13,222 nt of DNA from Chloroflexota bacterium (GTDB lineage: Bacteria; Chloroflexota; Anaerolineae; B4-G1; SLSP01), in assembly GCA_022707665.1 (NCBI GenBank), contig JAKJAE010000028.1:2776-15997 (forward strand). The letters run 5' to 3'. Made by a program: the position numbers and the translations under genes. A model generated the notes under the pieces. The model had not been told where the DNA came from, ran no database searches, and saw nothing but the letters and a program-made list of their open reading frames with translations. This document shows positions 7,836 through 13,222 of this stretch, piece after piece (position 1 is the first letter of the stretch; each line of letters begins with the position of its first letter).

Positions 7836-9770
7836 ATGCCAGACCGACCCGCTGCAGTTGCCCCTGTCGTCGTCGACACTTCCCGCAGTCCAGAGGCCAG
7901 GCTCCGCCCTGTACCCCTGAATGCGATCCGGCTGACTGACAAGTTCTGGAAGCCGCGGCGCGAGCTGAACCGTAACACGACGCTCAAGGCTCAGTACCTT
8001 CACCTTGAGAAGACCGGACGCCTCGACAACTTCAGACGCGTTGCGGGCGACTTTGATGGCGACTTCCAGGGCATCTACTTTAACGATAGCGACGTCTATA
8101 AGTGGCTTGAGGGCGCGTCGTGGGCGCTTGCCACCGACCAGGACGCGGAGTTGGCTGAGATGGTGGCGTCGGTGGTGTCGCTCATCGAGCGTGCCCAGGA
8201 AGCCGACGGGTATCTCAACACATACTTCGCACTCGAGCGAGGCAATCAGCGTTGGACCAACCTGCGCGATATGCACGAGCTCTATTGCGCCGGGCACCTG
8301 TTCCAGGCGGCTGTGGCACATAGCCGCGTCACCGGAAGTGAACGCTTGCTCGCCGTCGCTCAGCGCTTTGCCGATCTCATCTGTGCAACCTTTGGTTCGC
8401 GGCAGGGACAGATCGAGGGCGCCCCCGGCCATCCCGAGATCGAGATGGGGTTGGTCGAGCTGGCACGTGCTACCGGAGAGAGTCGATACCTGGATCAAGC
8501 AGCTTACTTCCTTGGTGCGCGCGGACGAGGCCTGATCGGTGGCAGAGCCTATCACCAGGACCACGTGCCATTCCGGGAAGCCGATCGTCTGACAGGTCAC
8601 GCCGTGCGAGCGCTGTATCTCAGCGCCGGAGCGGCTGACATCGTCGCCGAGCTCGGCGATAGCGAGCTCCGTCGAGCACTCAACAGACTCTGGGACCGCA
8701 TGGTGTCGCGCCAGATGTATGTCACCGGAGCGGTCGGAGCGCGGCACGAAGGCGAGGCTATCGGCGCCGACTTCGAGCTCCCCAATGCGCGCGCCTACGC
8801 GGAGACCTGCGCTGGCATCGCCAATGTAATGTGGGCTTGGCGGATGCTCCAGATTACGGGCGAGGCGGCATACACCGATGTCATGGAGCGTGCTCTCTAC
8901 AACGCCGCGCTGCCGGGCATCTCTCTCGATGGGACGACGTACTTCTATGTCAACCCGCTCGCCCAGGACGGCGCCGCCGAACCCGGTTCAGGTGTCCACC
9001 AGCGGGAACCCTGGTTCGGGTGTGCTTGCTGTCCCCCGAACATCGCGCGCACGATTGCGCAGATGCCGGGGTACCTGTACAGCGTGTCAGACGACCTCAT
9101 CTGGCTCCACACATACGTGGCGAATGAGGCAAGCCTGTCTCTGCCCAACGGCCTGAAAGTCGACCTGGTGCAGCGCACCCGCTACCCGTGGAGTGGTCAG
9201 ATCATCGTCGAGATGCTCACACCTGGCGAGTATGGTCTGAATGTGCGGATTCCGGATTGGTGCCAAGGCGGGGATCTCGGTGATCCACCGACCCTCAGCA
9301 TCAACAATGCCCCTTGCCGCGGCACCGTAGTGCCCGGTCAGTACGCTACCGTGCGCAGGACTTGGGCCGTAGGAGACTCGGTGTGCATCCAATTGCCGAT
9401 GAACGTCCGTCGCGTGAAAGCCCATCCCCACATCCTGGAAAACACGGGGCGCATAGCGCTGATGCGTGGACCGCTTGTCTACTGCCTCGAGAGCGCCGAC
9501 CACAAAGGGATCGATCTGCGCGACGTGAGAATACCTCGGGATGCCTCCTTCGAGACAACGTTCCGAAAGGACTTGTTGGGCGGCATCCAGGTCATCCAGA
9601 CCAACGGCTTCGTTGAGGAGCCCGCCGGCGAGTGGCGCACCTCTGCTTACCAATGCGCTCCATCAGAACTGCGCCGCAACCGCCGGCCCACCGAGCTCAC
9701 TGCTATCCCATACTATGCCTGGGCCAACAGAGGCGCCGGGGCGATGCAGGTCTGGATCCGAGAGGACTGA
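7836..9770 (+). CDS. Glycoside hydrolase family 127 (beta-L-arabinofuranosidase-like, DUF1680)
   Basis: A 644-residue enzyme of usual GH127 length, made of an alpha/alpha-barrel followed by beta domains. Against the characterised HypBA1 of Bifidobacterium longum, the spacing of catalytic residues is kept: general acid/base E306 in GEA, then zinc ligands E323 and C325 in ETC exactly 17 and 19 positions later, and the zinc/nucleophile cluster C396, C398, C399 in FGCACCPPN (nucleophile by analogy C398). The family cleaves beta-L-arabinofuranosides by an unusual zinc-bound cysteine mechanism; some GH127 relatives act on other sugars, so the substrate is inferred. No signal peptide is present, so it works in the cytoplasm on imported oligosaccharides. 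AAGGAG 7 nt before the ATG fixes the start. No sugar transporter is in the window. An RT-less group II intron lies antisense 15 bp after the stop. Confidence 0.93.
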   Translation: MPDRPAAVAPVVVDTSRSPEARLRPVPLNAIRLTDKFWKPRRELNRNTTLKAQYLHLEKTGRLDNFRRVAGDFDGDFQGIYFNDSDVYKWLEGASWALATDQDAELAEMVASVVSLIERAQEADGYLNTYFALERGNQRWTNLRDMHELYCAGHLFQAAVAHSRVTGSERLLAVAQRFADLICATFGSRQGQIEGAPGHPEIEMGLVELARATGESRYLDQAAYFLGARGRGLIGGRAYHQDHVPFREADRLTGHAVRALYLSAGAADIVAELGDSELRRALNRLWDRMVSRQMYVTGAVGARHEGEAIGADFELPNARAYAETCAGIANVMWAWRMLQITGEAAYTDVMERALYNAALPGISLDGTTYFYVNPLAQDGAAEPGSGVHQREPWFGCACCPPNIARTIAQMPGYLYSVSDDLIWLHTYVANEASLSLPNGLKVDLVQRTRYPWSGQIIVEMLTPGEYGLNVRIPDWCQGGDLGDPPTLSINNAPCRGTVVPGQYATVRRTWAVGDSVCIQLPMNVRRVKAHPHILENTGRIALMRGPLVYCLESADHKGIDLRDVRIPRDASFETTFRKDLLGGIQVIQTNGFVEEPAGEWRTSAYQCAPSELRRNRRPTELTAIPYYAWANRGAGAMQVWIRED

Positions 9771-9785
9771 CGCGCCACCTGACCA

Positions 9786-9822
9786 ATCGGGTAGGAGGGG
9801 GCCTCGCGGCCCCCGTCCTCCC
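9786..9822 (-). ncRNA. Group II intron domain VI with bulged adenosine
   Basis: A perfect 7-bp GGGGGCC/GGCCCCC stem closed by a GCGA tetraloop sits on AGGA/TCCT and GGG/CCC pairs. An unpaired A at 9792 lies between the latter two helices, seven nucleotides from the 3' end, the usual place of the branch point. On the DNA plus strand the same hairpin could be mistaken for a terminator of the GH127 gene. Confidence 0.8.
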
Positions 9823-9823
9823 A

Positions 9824-9858
9824 CACCACCGTGCGTACGGGTCCGTACACGGCGGTTT
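9824..9858 (-). ncRNA. Group II intron domain V (catalytic hairpin)
   Basis: The hairpin of about 34 nt pairs CCGTG with CACGG and TACGG with CCGTA, interrupted by a 2-nt CG bulge, as in canonical domain V. The catalytic triad reads CGC (9854-9852), which is the class C form; classes A and B have AGC. Confidence 0.85.
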
Positions 9859-9899
9859 CTTCTACGGTTGTAACGCGACATACCTTTCAGATAGGCTGT

Positions 9900-10097
9900 G
9901 GAGTCCTTCTCACACACCCGTCCCATCAGATCGTCCGTCAAGGCTCGCTTGCGGGTTGACGCCGTGATTGCTTGCCCCTCCTCGCACGCCTTAGATTCGG
10001 TTCCGCCGTCTCCGCTGGCGCCGTGGCGCACGTGGCCCCCCTCCGCCTCGATCAGGCGTAGTTGAGTCCACGTGCCTTGCTGGTGCTCCACGCTCAT
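9900..10097 (-). pseudogene. Remnant of group II intron reverse transcriptase (N-terminal stub)
   Basis: From ATG 10097 the frame encodes about 66 codons; the last ones, ALTDDLMGRVCEKD, resemble the start of the RT0/RT1 region of intron-encoded proteins (often LMERVCDRDNL). Fingers, palm with YADD, and maturase are absent. The frame then stays open by chance through domains V and VI into the antisense of GH127 down to 9663, so the junction is in frame but the product cannot be an active enzyme. Confidence 0.65.
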
Positions 10098-10530
10098 CGA
10101 GTCGCTCCGACTGCTCCTTGCCGTTGAAGATTCGGCCCTTCAGCGGCTTCCGCCACCTACTATGGCCTCTGCTGACTTCTCTGCACCCCTCCCAGCCTGT
10201 TGCCAGTCCGGTAGTCTGGTTCGTCCAGACAGATGCAGAGTCCTCCCAGGGTAAGTCGTGCCTCTTTCCCCCGGCCCCCGCCGGATTTACCTCCGCAGCG
10301 TTCCGATTGACTATCGGGCTTCCCCATCCGTTGCTGGGTTACCCCGTTGCGGCGGCCTGCTATCCGGTTTCTGTTCGTCGGGTCCGAGTTTTGCCCTGAC
10401 CGCCTTGCGGCAGTCCGCTTCCTTCAGATTCCACCTCGCGATGGACACCCTTGCGTCGGGCTAGCGGTTCCGGTCATTACGGCCCGCAGAGGCCTTGCAC
10501 CTCCTAGATTCACGACATGCCTGGCACACA

Positions 10531-10559
10531 ACGAAAGGGCGCCGCTTTCGCGGCGCCCT
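10531..10559 (-). terminator. Rho-independent terminator of tRNA-Lys, cut by the intron
   Basis: The minus strand forms a perfect 10-bp stem AGGGCGCCGC/GCGGCGCCCT with a GAAA loop, followed by TTCGTT before the intron begins at 10529. It lies directly after the tRNA. Removing the intron would join TTCGTT to TGG and lengthen the T-rich run by one base. Class C introns typically insert right after such hairpins. Confidence 0.75.
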
Positions 10560-10562
10560 CTG

Positions 10563-10635
10563 TGACCCGCACAGGACTCGAACCTGTAACCAAGGGTTTA
10601 AGAGACCCCTGCTCTACCGATTGAGCTAGCGGGCC
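10563..10635 (-). tRNA. tRNA-Lys (anticodon CUU)
   Basis: Seventy-three nucleotides fold into a complete cloverleaf: acceptor GGCCCGC/GCGGGTC with one G-U pair, D arm GCTC/GAGC, anticodon stem GGGGT/ACCCT, loop CTCTTAA with anticodon CTT, and T arm ACAGG TTCGAGT CCTGT. The discriminator base is A. CCA is not encoded and must be added after transcription. It decodes AAG. It is followed by its own terminator and preceded by a good promoter. Confidence 0.95.
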
Positions 10636-10659
10636 AAATGCCTCACCGGCACGGCCAGA

Positions 10660-10687
10660 ATATTACCACAACCCGCTTTTTTGGCAA
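10660..10687 (-). promoter_or_regulatory. Promoter of tRNA-Lys
   Basis: On the minus strand TTGCCA (10687-10682) and TAATAT (10665-10660) are 16 bp apart, with a TGG just before the -10 box making an extended -10. The tRNA begins 24 nt downstream. Confidence 0.6.
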
Positions 10688-10772
10688 GATCGAGCTCAAT
10701 AGCATGGATAGAGTCCGCGCGTCGCATTCAGGCGTGCTGGCACCCAGTGCGATAGGCCTGGACGGGGGTCTT

Positions 10773-10800
10773 TTGTGTGCCAAAGAAATGTTCGTACAAT
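10773..10800 (+). promoter_or_regulatory. Putative promoter of the lacI-family operon
   Basis: TTGTGT (10773-10778), 16-bp spacer, TACAAT (10795-10800). The start of transcription would be near 10807, inside the palindrome at 10802-10816 and about 21 nt before the ATG at 10828. Confidence 0.5.
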
Positions 10801-10801
10801 G

Positions 10802-10816
10802 ATAGTGTTACCCTAT
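10802..10816. promoter_or_regulatory. Candidate autoregulatory operator (imperfect palindrome)
   Basis: ATAGTGTTACCCTAT is an odd palindrome centred on 10809 in which six of seven base pairs are symmetric. It abuts the -10 box and overlaps the likely transcription start, where a LacI-type repressor controlling its own operon would bind. Binding is inferred. Confidence 0.35.
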
Positions 10817-10827
10817 GTGAGCAGGCT

Positions 10828-11892
10828 ATGCCTACGATAAAAGACGTTGCAAAGCGGGCCGGTGTGGCGCCGATCACGGCGTCACGCGTGATCAACAACT
10901 CAGGGTATGTCAAGGAATCGACACGCCAACGCGTCGAGGCCGCCGTCGAGGCCCTCGGGTATGTCCCCAACCGCATCGCTCGAAGCTTGCGTTCGAAACG
11001 AACGCATACGCTTGGCCTTGTCTTGAGCGACATCACGAACCCCTTCTGGACCACGGTTGCGCGCGGCGTTGAGGATGGCGCCAGCGGCCAAGGCTTCAGC
11101 GTCATCCTGTGCAACACGGATGAGTCTCCAGCCAAGGAACACGACTACGTCCGCGTTCTGCTGCAGAAGCAGGTGGATGGTTTCCTGCTGGTCCCAGCCC
11201 ACAGTGACGCTCACTCCGCGGCGCTGATTCTGAAGCAATCGGTACCCCTGGTCGTGATCGACCGCACGGTCCCTCTCCCGGTCGACATCGTGCGTTCTGA
11301 CTCTGAGGGGGGGGCCTATGACCTGACACGCCATCTACTGGGGCTCGGGCACCGGCGGATCGCGATGCTGAGCGGACCACGTGAGGTCTCTACTGCGGCA
11401 GACCGGGTGACGGGCTACCAGCGAGCACTGACCGAGGCGGGCATCGCCTGCCCCGAGACCGATCAACAGGAAGACCTCAGCAAAGGTCACCGGATGGTGA
11501 TCTATGGCACGTTTACGCGTCAGGGGGGCTATGCCATGGCCAAAGAGGTCCTGGCCATCACGCCTCGCCCGACAGCGCTCTTCGCTGCCAACAACTTCAT
11601 CGCGATTGGAGCCTACCGAGCACTGCGCGAGACCGGCCTGGACGTGCCGGGCGATGTGTCCCTCGTAGCGTTCGATGACTTGCCGCCCAACTTCAGCCTC
11701 GAACCATTCCTCACCGTCGTAGCCCAGCGAGCTTATGATATGGGACAGACAGCCACACGTCAGCTTCTCAAACGCCTCACCGAAGGACCCGGCGACCAAC
11801 CGGAGGAGGTTCTCTTACCAACAGATCTAATTGTCCGGGGGTCAAGCGGGAAAGTAAAGGAGCTCTCCAATGATCACACGCGCATTCGGTAG
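10828..11892 (+). CDS. LacI-family transcriptional regulator
   Basis: A 354-residue repressor-type regulator. Residues 1-50 form the DNA-binding domain beginning PTIKDVAKRAGVAPITASRV, with the recognition helix in TASRVIN, then the hinge helix region PNRIARSLRSKRT (about 51-63). Residues about 65-340 form the periplasmic-binding-protein-like sensor fold, with LGLVLSDITNPF, DGFLLVPA, GHRRIAMLSG and FAANNFIAIGA as landmarks. Effectors in this family are usually sugars or their phosphates. The ATG at 10828 is chosen because LacI proteins begin exactly there; a GTG in frame at 10777 would add 17 residues lying over the promoter. Only a weak ribosome site (AGCAGG) precedes it. Its end overlaps the aldo/keto reductase start by 23 bp, so repressor and enzyme are co-translated. 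The GH127 gene is a possible further target. Confidence 0.92.
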   Translation: MPTIKDVAKRAGVAPITASRVINNSGYVKESTRQRVEAAVEALGYVPNRIARSLRSKRTHTLGLVLSDITNPFWTTVARGVEDGASGQGFSVILCNTDESPAKEHDYVRVLLQKQVDGFLLVPAHSDAHSAALILKQSVPLVVIDRTVPLPVDIVRSDSEGGAYDLTRHLLGLGHRRIAMLSGPREVSTAADRVTGYQRALTEAGIACPETDQQEDLSKGHRMVIYGTFTRQGGYAMAKEVLAITPRPTALFAANNFIAIGAYRALRETGLDVPGDVSLVAFDDLPPNFSLEPFLTVVAQRAYDMGQTATRQLLKRLTEGPGDQPEEVLLPTDLIVRGSSGKVKELSNDHTRIR

Positions 11893-12796
11893 AACAGGTT
11901 GGTCGGTATCGGCCATTGGGTTGGGTACGTGGAACATCGGCAATCAGTGGGGCAAGATTGACGATGTCACTGCCTGGGCAACAGTGCGACAGGCCTTTGA
12001 CTGCGGCGTCAACCTCTTCGACGTAGCAGAGTCCTACGGTGACCCCAACGGCCTGTCGGAAGAGCGACTGGGCACTGCCCTGGCAGGTATCCGCCACCGC
12101 GTATTCGTGGTCAGCAAGATCGGCCATTGGGGAGAGCGCACCGGGCAGGGCGTGCCCAAGACCACCGTCGATATGATCCGGCTGTGCGCACACGCTTCAC
12201 TCCACAGACTGCGCACGGACTGGCTGGATGTCGAGTTGTGCCACGAAGGCAACATCGCCGACCCCTCCGTCTACCTGGAAGCGTTCGAGGTCCTCAAGCG
12301 TGAGGGTCGCATCCGCGCCTACGGCATCTCGACCGACAGCCTCGACGTACTCAAACGCTTCAACATTGACGGAACGTGTAGCGTCGTTCAGGTCAATTAC
12401 TCCATGCTCAACCGCGCACCGGAGCCGGAGTTCCTCCCCTACTGCCAGCAACACGGCATTGCTGTGATGGTTCGCGGACCATTGGCCCAGGGCCTGCTTT
12501 CGGGTCACTACACCCGTGACTCGGTCTTCACGGATTCGGTGCGGGCTCCCTGGAATGTGGGCGGCAGGCAACGTGCACAGTATGAGGCCGATGTAGCCAA
12601 GGTCGAGGCCCTCAAGGATCGCTTTGCGCCGGGCGCGCCTATGGTCACTGCCGCGCTGCGCTATGTGATCTCCCACCCATCGGATCCGGTAGCCATTCCA
12701 GGAGCCAAGTCTCCTGCTCAAGCAGCAATGAACGCCGAGGCAGGTGAGCAGCTCTTCACCGCAGTAGAGCTGGAGGCCATCCAGGCGGTTCTGTGA
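11870..12796 (+). CDS. Aldo/keto reductase
   Basis: A 308-residue NAD(P)H-dependent oxidoreductase of the AKR superfamily, (beta/alpha)8 fold, cytoplasmic. The catalytic tetrad is complete: D51 and Y56 in FDVAESYG, K83 in VVSKIG and H125 in ELCHEG. The start LGRTG-like FGRTGWSVSAIGLGTW and the late IPGAKSPAQ segment (cofactor phosphate region) are typical of the YajO/oxidoreductase-like bacterial group. The likely reaction is reduction or oxidation of a sugar or related carbonyl; L-arabinose or other pentoses would fit the neighbouring GH127 but are not proven. AGGAG 8 nt upstream fixes the ATG within the regulator's last codons. The TGA stop overlaps the next ATG as TGATG-type junction (ATG at 12796), so translation continues by coupling. 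Confidence 0.92.
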   Translation: MITRAFGRTGWSVSAIGLGTWNIGNQWGKIDDVTAWATVRQAFDCGVNLFDVAESYGDPNGLSEERLGTALAGIRHRVFVVSKIGHWGERTGQGVPKTTVDMIRLCAHASLHRLRTDWLDVELCHEGNIADPSVYLEAFEVLKREGRIRAYGISTDSLDVLKRFNIDGTCSVVQVNYSMLNRAPEPEFLPYCQQHGIAVMVRGPLAQGLLSGHYTRDSVFTDSVRAPWNVGGRQRAQYEADVAKVEALKDRFAPGAPMVTAALRYVISHPSDPVAIPGAKSPAQAAMNAEAGEQLFTAVELEAIQAVL

Positions 12797-12882
12797 TGAA
12801 ACACGAGGACGAACTCACGGGGCGCTTGAAGGATAAGGCTGAGACCGCGAGGACGTACCCACCGAGGAATCTGGGGTTATGA
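12796..12882 (+). CDS. Small 28-codon ORF coupling two operon genes
   Basis: An ATG sharing its A with the aldo/keto reductase stop (TGATG) opens a 28-residue highly charged frame (starts MKHEDELTGRLKDKAE) that ends in a TGA overlapping the next gene's ATG (ATGA at 12879-12882). Both junctions are classic translational-coupling overlaps. The peptide has no recognised motif and no membrane segment. Its role may only be to carry ribosomes to the next start; it might also be a chance frame, since it is short. Confidence 0.4.
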   Translation: MKHEDELTGRLKDKAETARTYPPRNLGL

Positions 12883-13222
12883 AGGACAGAAGACCACTGC
12901 GGGTGCTCGCCGCCATCGCAGGTGGCGCCGCGCTCTATGGGCTCCTACGCCTGGGCGGGTACTTTGCCAGCGCTGCCCGTTGGAGACACGTACCGCTGCC
13001 TGCCGGATCGCTCACCGTACCGGCGGCGCGCACCATCGACTGGCGCGAAACGTCGACGCAGACCCAGGTCCTGGTAGCCGACTGGGCCTCCCAGCCGCTG
13101 CCAGACTGGCAAGACGAAGGTAAGGTCACTGCTCCCCGTGTGTTGATGGCCAAACTTGCCCTGGGAGTTGACCTGGATGCTGTGAACGCCTATCTACAGG
13201 CGCAGGTTCCGTGGGGACGGAG
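12879..13222 (+). CDS. Membrane-anchored or secreted protein of unknown function (truncated by window edge)
   Basis: At least 114 residues, open to the right edge. The N-terminus is a short basic stretch (KDRRPLR) followed by an Ala/Gly/Leu-rich hydrophobic segment (about 8-30, LAAIAGGAALYGLLRLGGYF), so it is probably a signal anchor or signal peptide. After it come a TVPAARTIDWRE segment and a predicted helical AKLALGVDLDAVNAYLQAQ stretch. I do not recognise the family from this part; a relation to a polysaccharide-active enzyme is possible from context only. The ATG is the first start after an in-frame stop at 12840-12842, and overlaps the small ORF stop by 4 nt. It lies downstream of the aldo/keto reductase, apparently in the same operon. 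Confidence 0.65.
   Translation, partial: MKDRRPLRVLAAIAGGAALYGLLRLGGYFASAARWRHVPLPAGSLTVPAARTIDWRETSTQTQVLVADWASQPLPDWQDEGKVTAPRVLMAKLALGVDLDAVNAYLQAQVPWGR

Larger units (their letters stand above)
9786..10529 (-). mobile_element. Group IIC intron with internally deleted reverse transcriptase (744 nt)
   Basis: The minus strand starts with GTGTGCCAGGCATG at 10529, the expected 5' end of a group IIC intron. Stretches typical of class C ribozymes follow, including GACGCAAGGGTGTCC (about 10455-10441), GGAATCTGAAGGAAGCGG (about 10432-10415) and GAAGTCAGCAGAGGCCATAG (about 10179-10160, domain III). Domain V (about 9858-9824) and domain VI (9822-9786) are intact and the 3' end reads CCCGAT. Full-length relatives carry a reverse transcriptase of about 400-450 codons in domain IV. 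Here only about 64 N-terminal codons remain (from ATG 10097, including the RT-like DDLMGRVCEKD) before the sequence jumps near 9900 to the region just before domain V. The element therefore looks like an ORF-less derivative able to fold but dependent on a reverse transcriptase from elsewhere. It covers the whole gene-free interval between the GH127 and tRNA genes; apparent plus-strand ORFs here are antisense to the ribozyme. Confidence 0.88.

Noticed and set aside
9797..9814. GC-rich perfect hairpin after the GH127 stop read as a rho-independent terminator
   Set aside because: It lacks a T run on the plus strand and is fully explained as the intron's domain VI.
9663..10097. Continuous minus-strand frame of 144 codons through the intron end and into antisense GH127
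   Set aside because: Only its first ~64 codons resemble an intron reverse transcriptase; the rest translates domains V and VI and the antisense strand of GH127.
10072..10565. Several plus-strand frames of 60-93 codons
   Set aside because: They are antisense to the folded group II ribozyme, with no ribosome sites; similar spurious proteins are often annotated over such introns.
10777..10827. Upstream GTG start for the LacI-family gene
   Set aside because: The extra 17 residues lie over the predicted promoter and family members start at the MPTIKDVA-type sequence.
1..13222. CRISPR arrays, insertion sequences with terminal repeats, riboswitches, toxin-antitoxin pairs or phage genes
   Set aside because: No regularly spaced repeats, transposase, or matching leader structures were seen; the only mobile element found is the group II intron.

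Overview
The window is a GC-rich (roughly 60% by eye) bacterial chromosome segment with compact, overlapping genes. Gene content (CBS-ACT protein, PAAT-type transporter, GAF/PAS histidine kinase, GH127, LacI regulator plus aldo/keto reductase) and codon style suggest a Chloroflexota-like organism. That is an impression from protein style, not a proof; no taxonomic marker gene is present.

Layout. (1) At 1-218 (minus) lies the N-terminal part of a malate/L-lactate dehydrogenase (LDH2) family oxidoreductase that runs off the left edge. (2) Divergent from it, a likely plus-strand unit at 388-3141 encodes an AcuB-like CBS-CBS-ACT protein, a YfcE/MJ0936-type metallophosphoesterase, and the ATPase and permease of a polar amino-acid ABC importer; no substrate-binding protein is present. 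(3) At 3236-5293 are a CPBP (CAAX protease-like) membrane protein with a large extra C-terminal domain and a TfoX-N domain protein. (4) Convergent with these, at 5287-7656 (minus), is an orphan membrane-bound GAF-PAS histidine kinase. (5) At 7836-9770 (plus) is a GH127 beta-L-arabinofuranosidase with all catalytic and zinc residues; its promoter is flanked by a 9-bp inverted repeat. (6) At 9786-10529 (minus) there is no protein gene but a 744-nt group IIC intron. It keeps its 5' end, domains I-III, domain V, domain VI with bulged A, and 3' end, but has lost nearly all of its reverse transcriptase. It sits just behind the terminator hairpin of a tRNA-Lys(CUU) gene (10563-10635, minus), the usual target of this intron class. 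(7) At 10828-13222 (plus) a LacI-family regulator, an aldo/keto reductase, a 28-codon ORF and a truncated membrane-anchored protein form an operon in which each start overlaps the previous stop.

Functionally, the right half looks like a carbohydrate-use locus: the cytoplasmic GH127 would release L-arabinose or a related sugar, while the LacI repressor and its coupled reductase form a sugar-responsive unit. The left half concerns amino-acid uptake with small-molecule sensing by CBS/ACT domains. The most unusual item is the compact RT-deleted IIC intron, apparently a ribozyme dependent on a reverse transcriptase encoded elsewhere.
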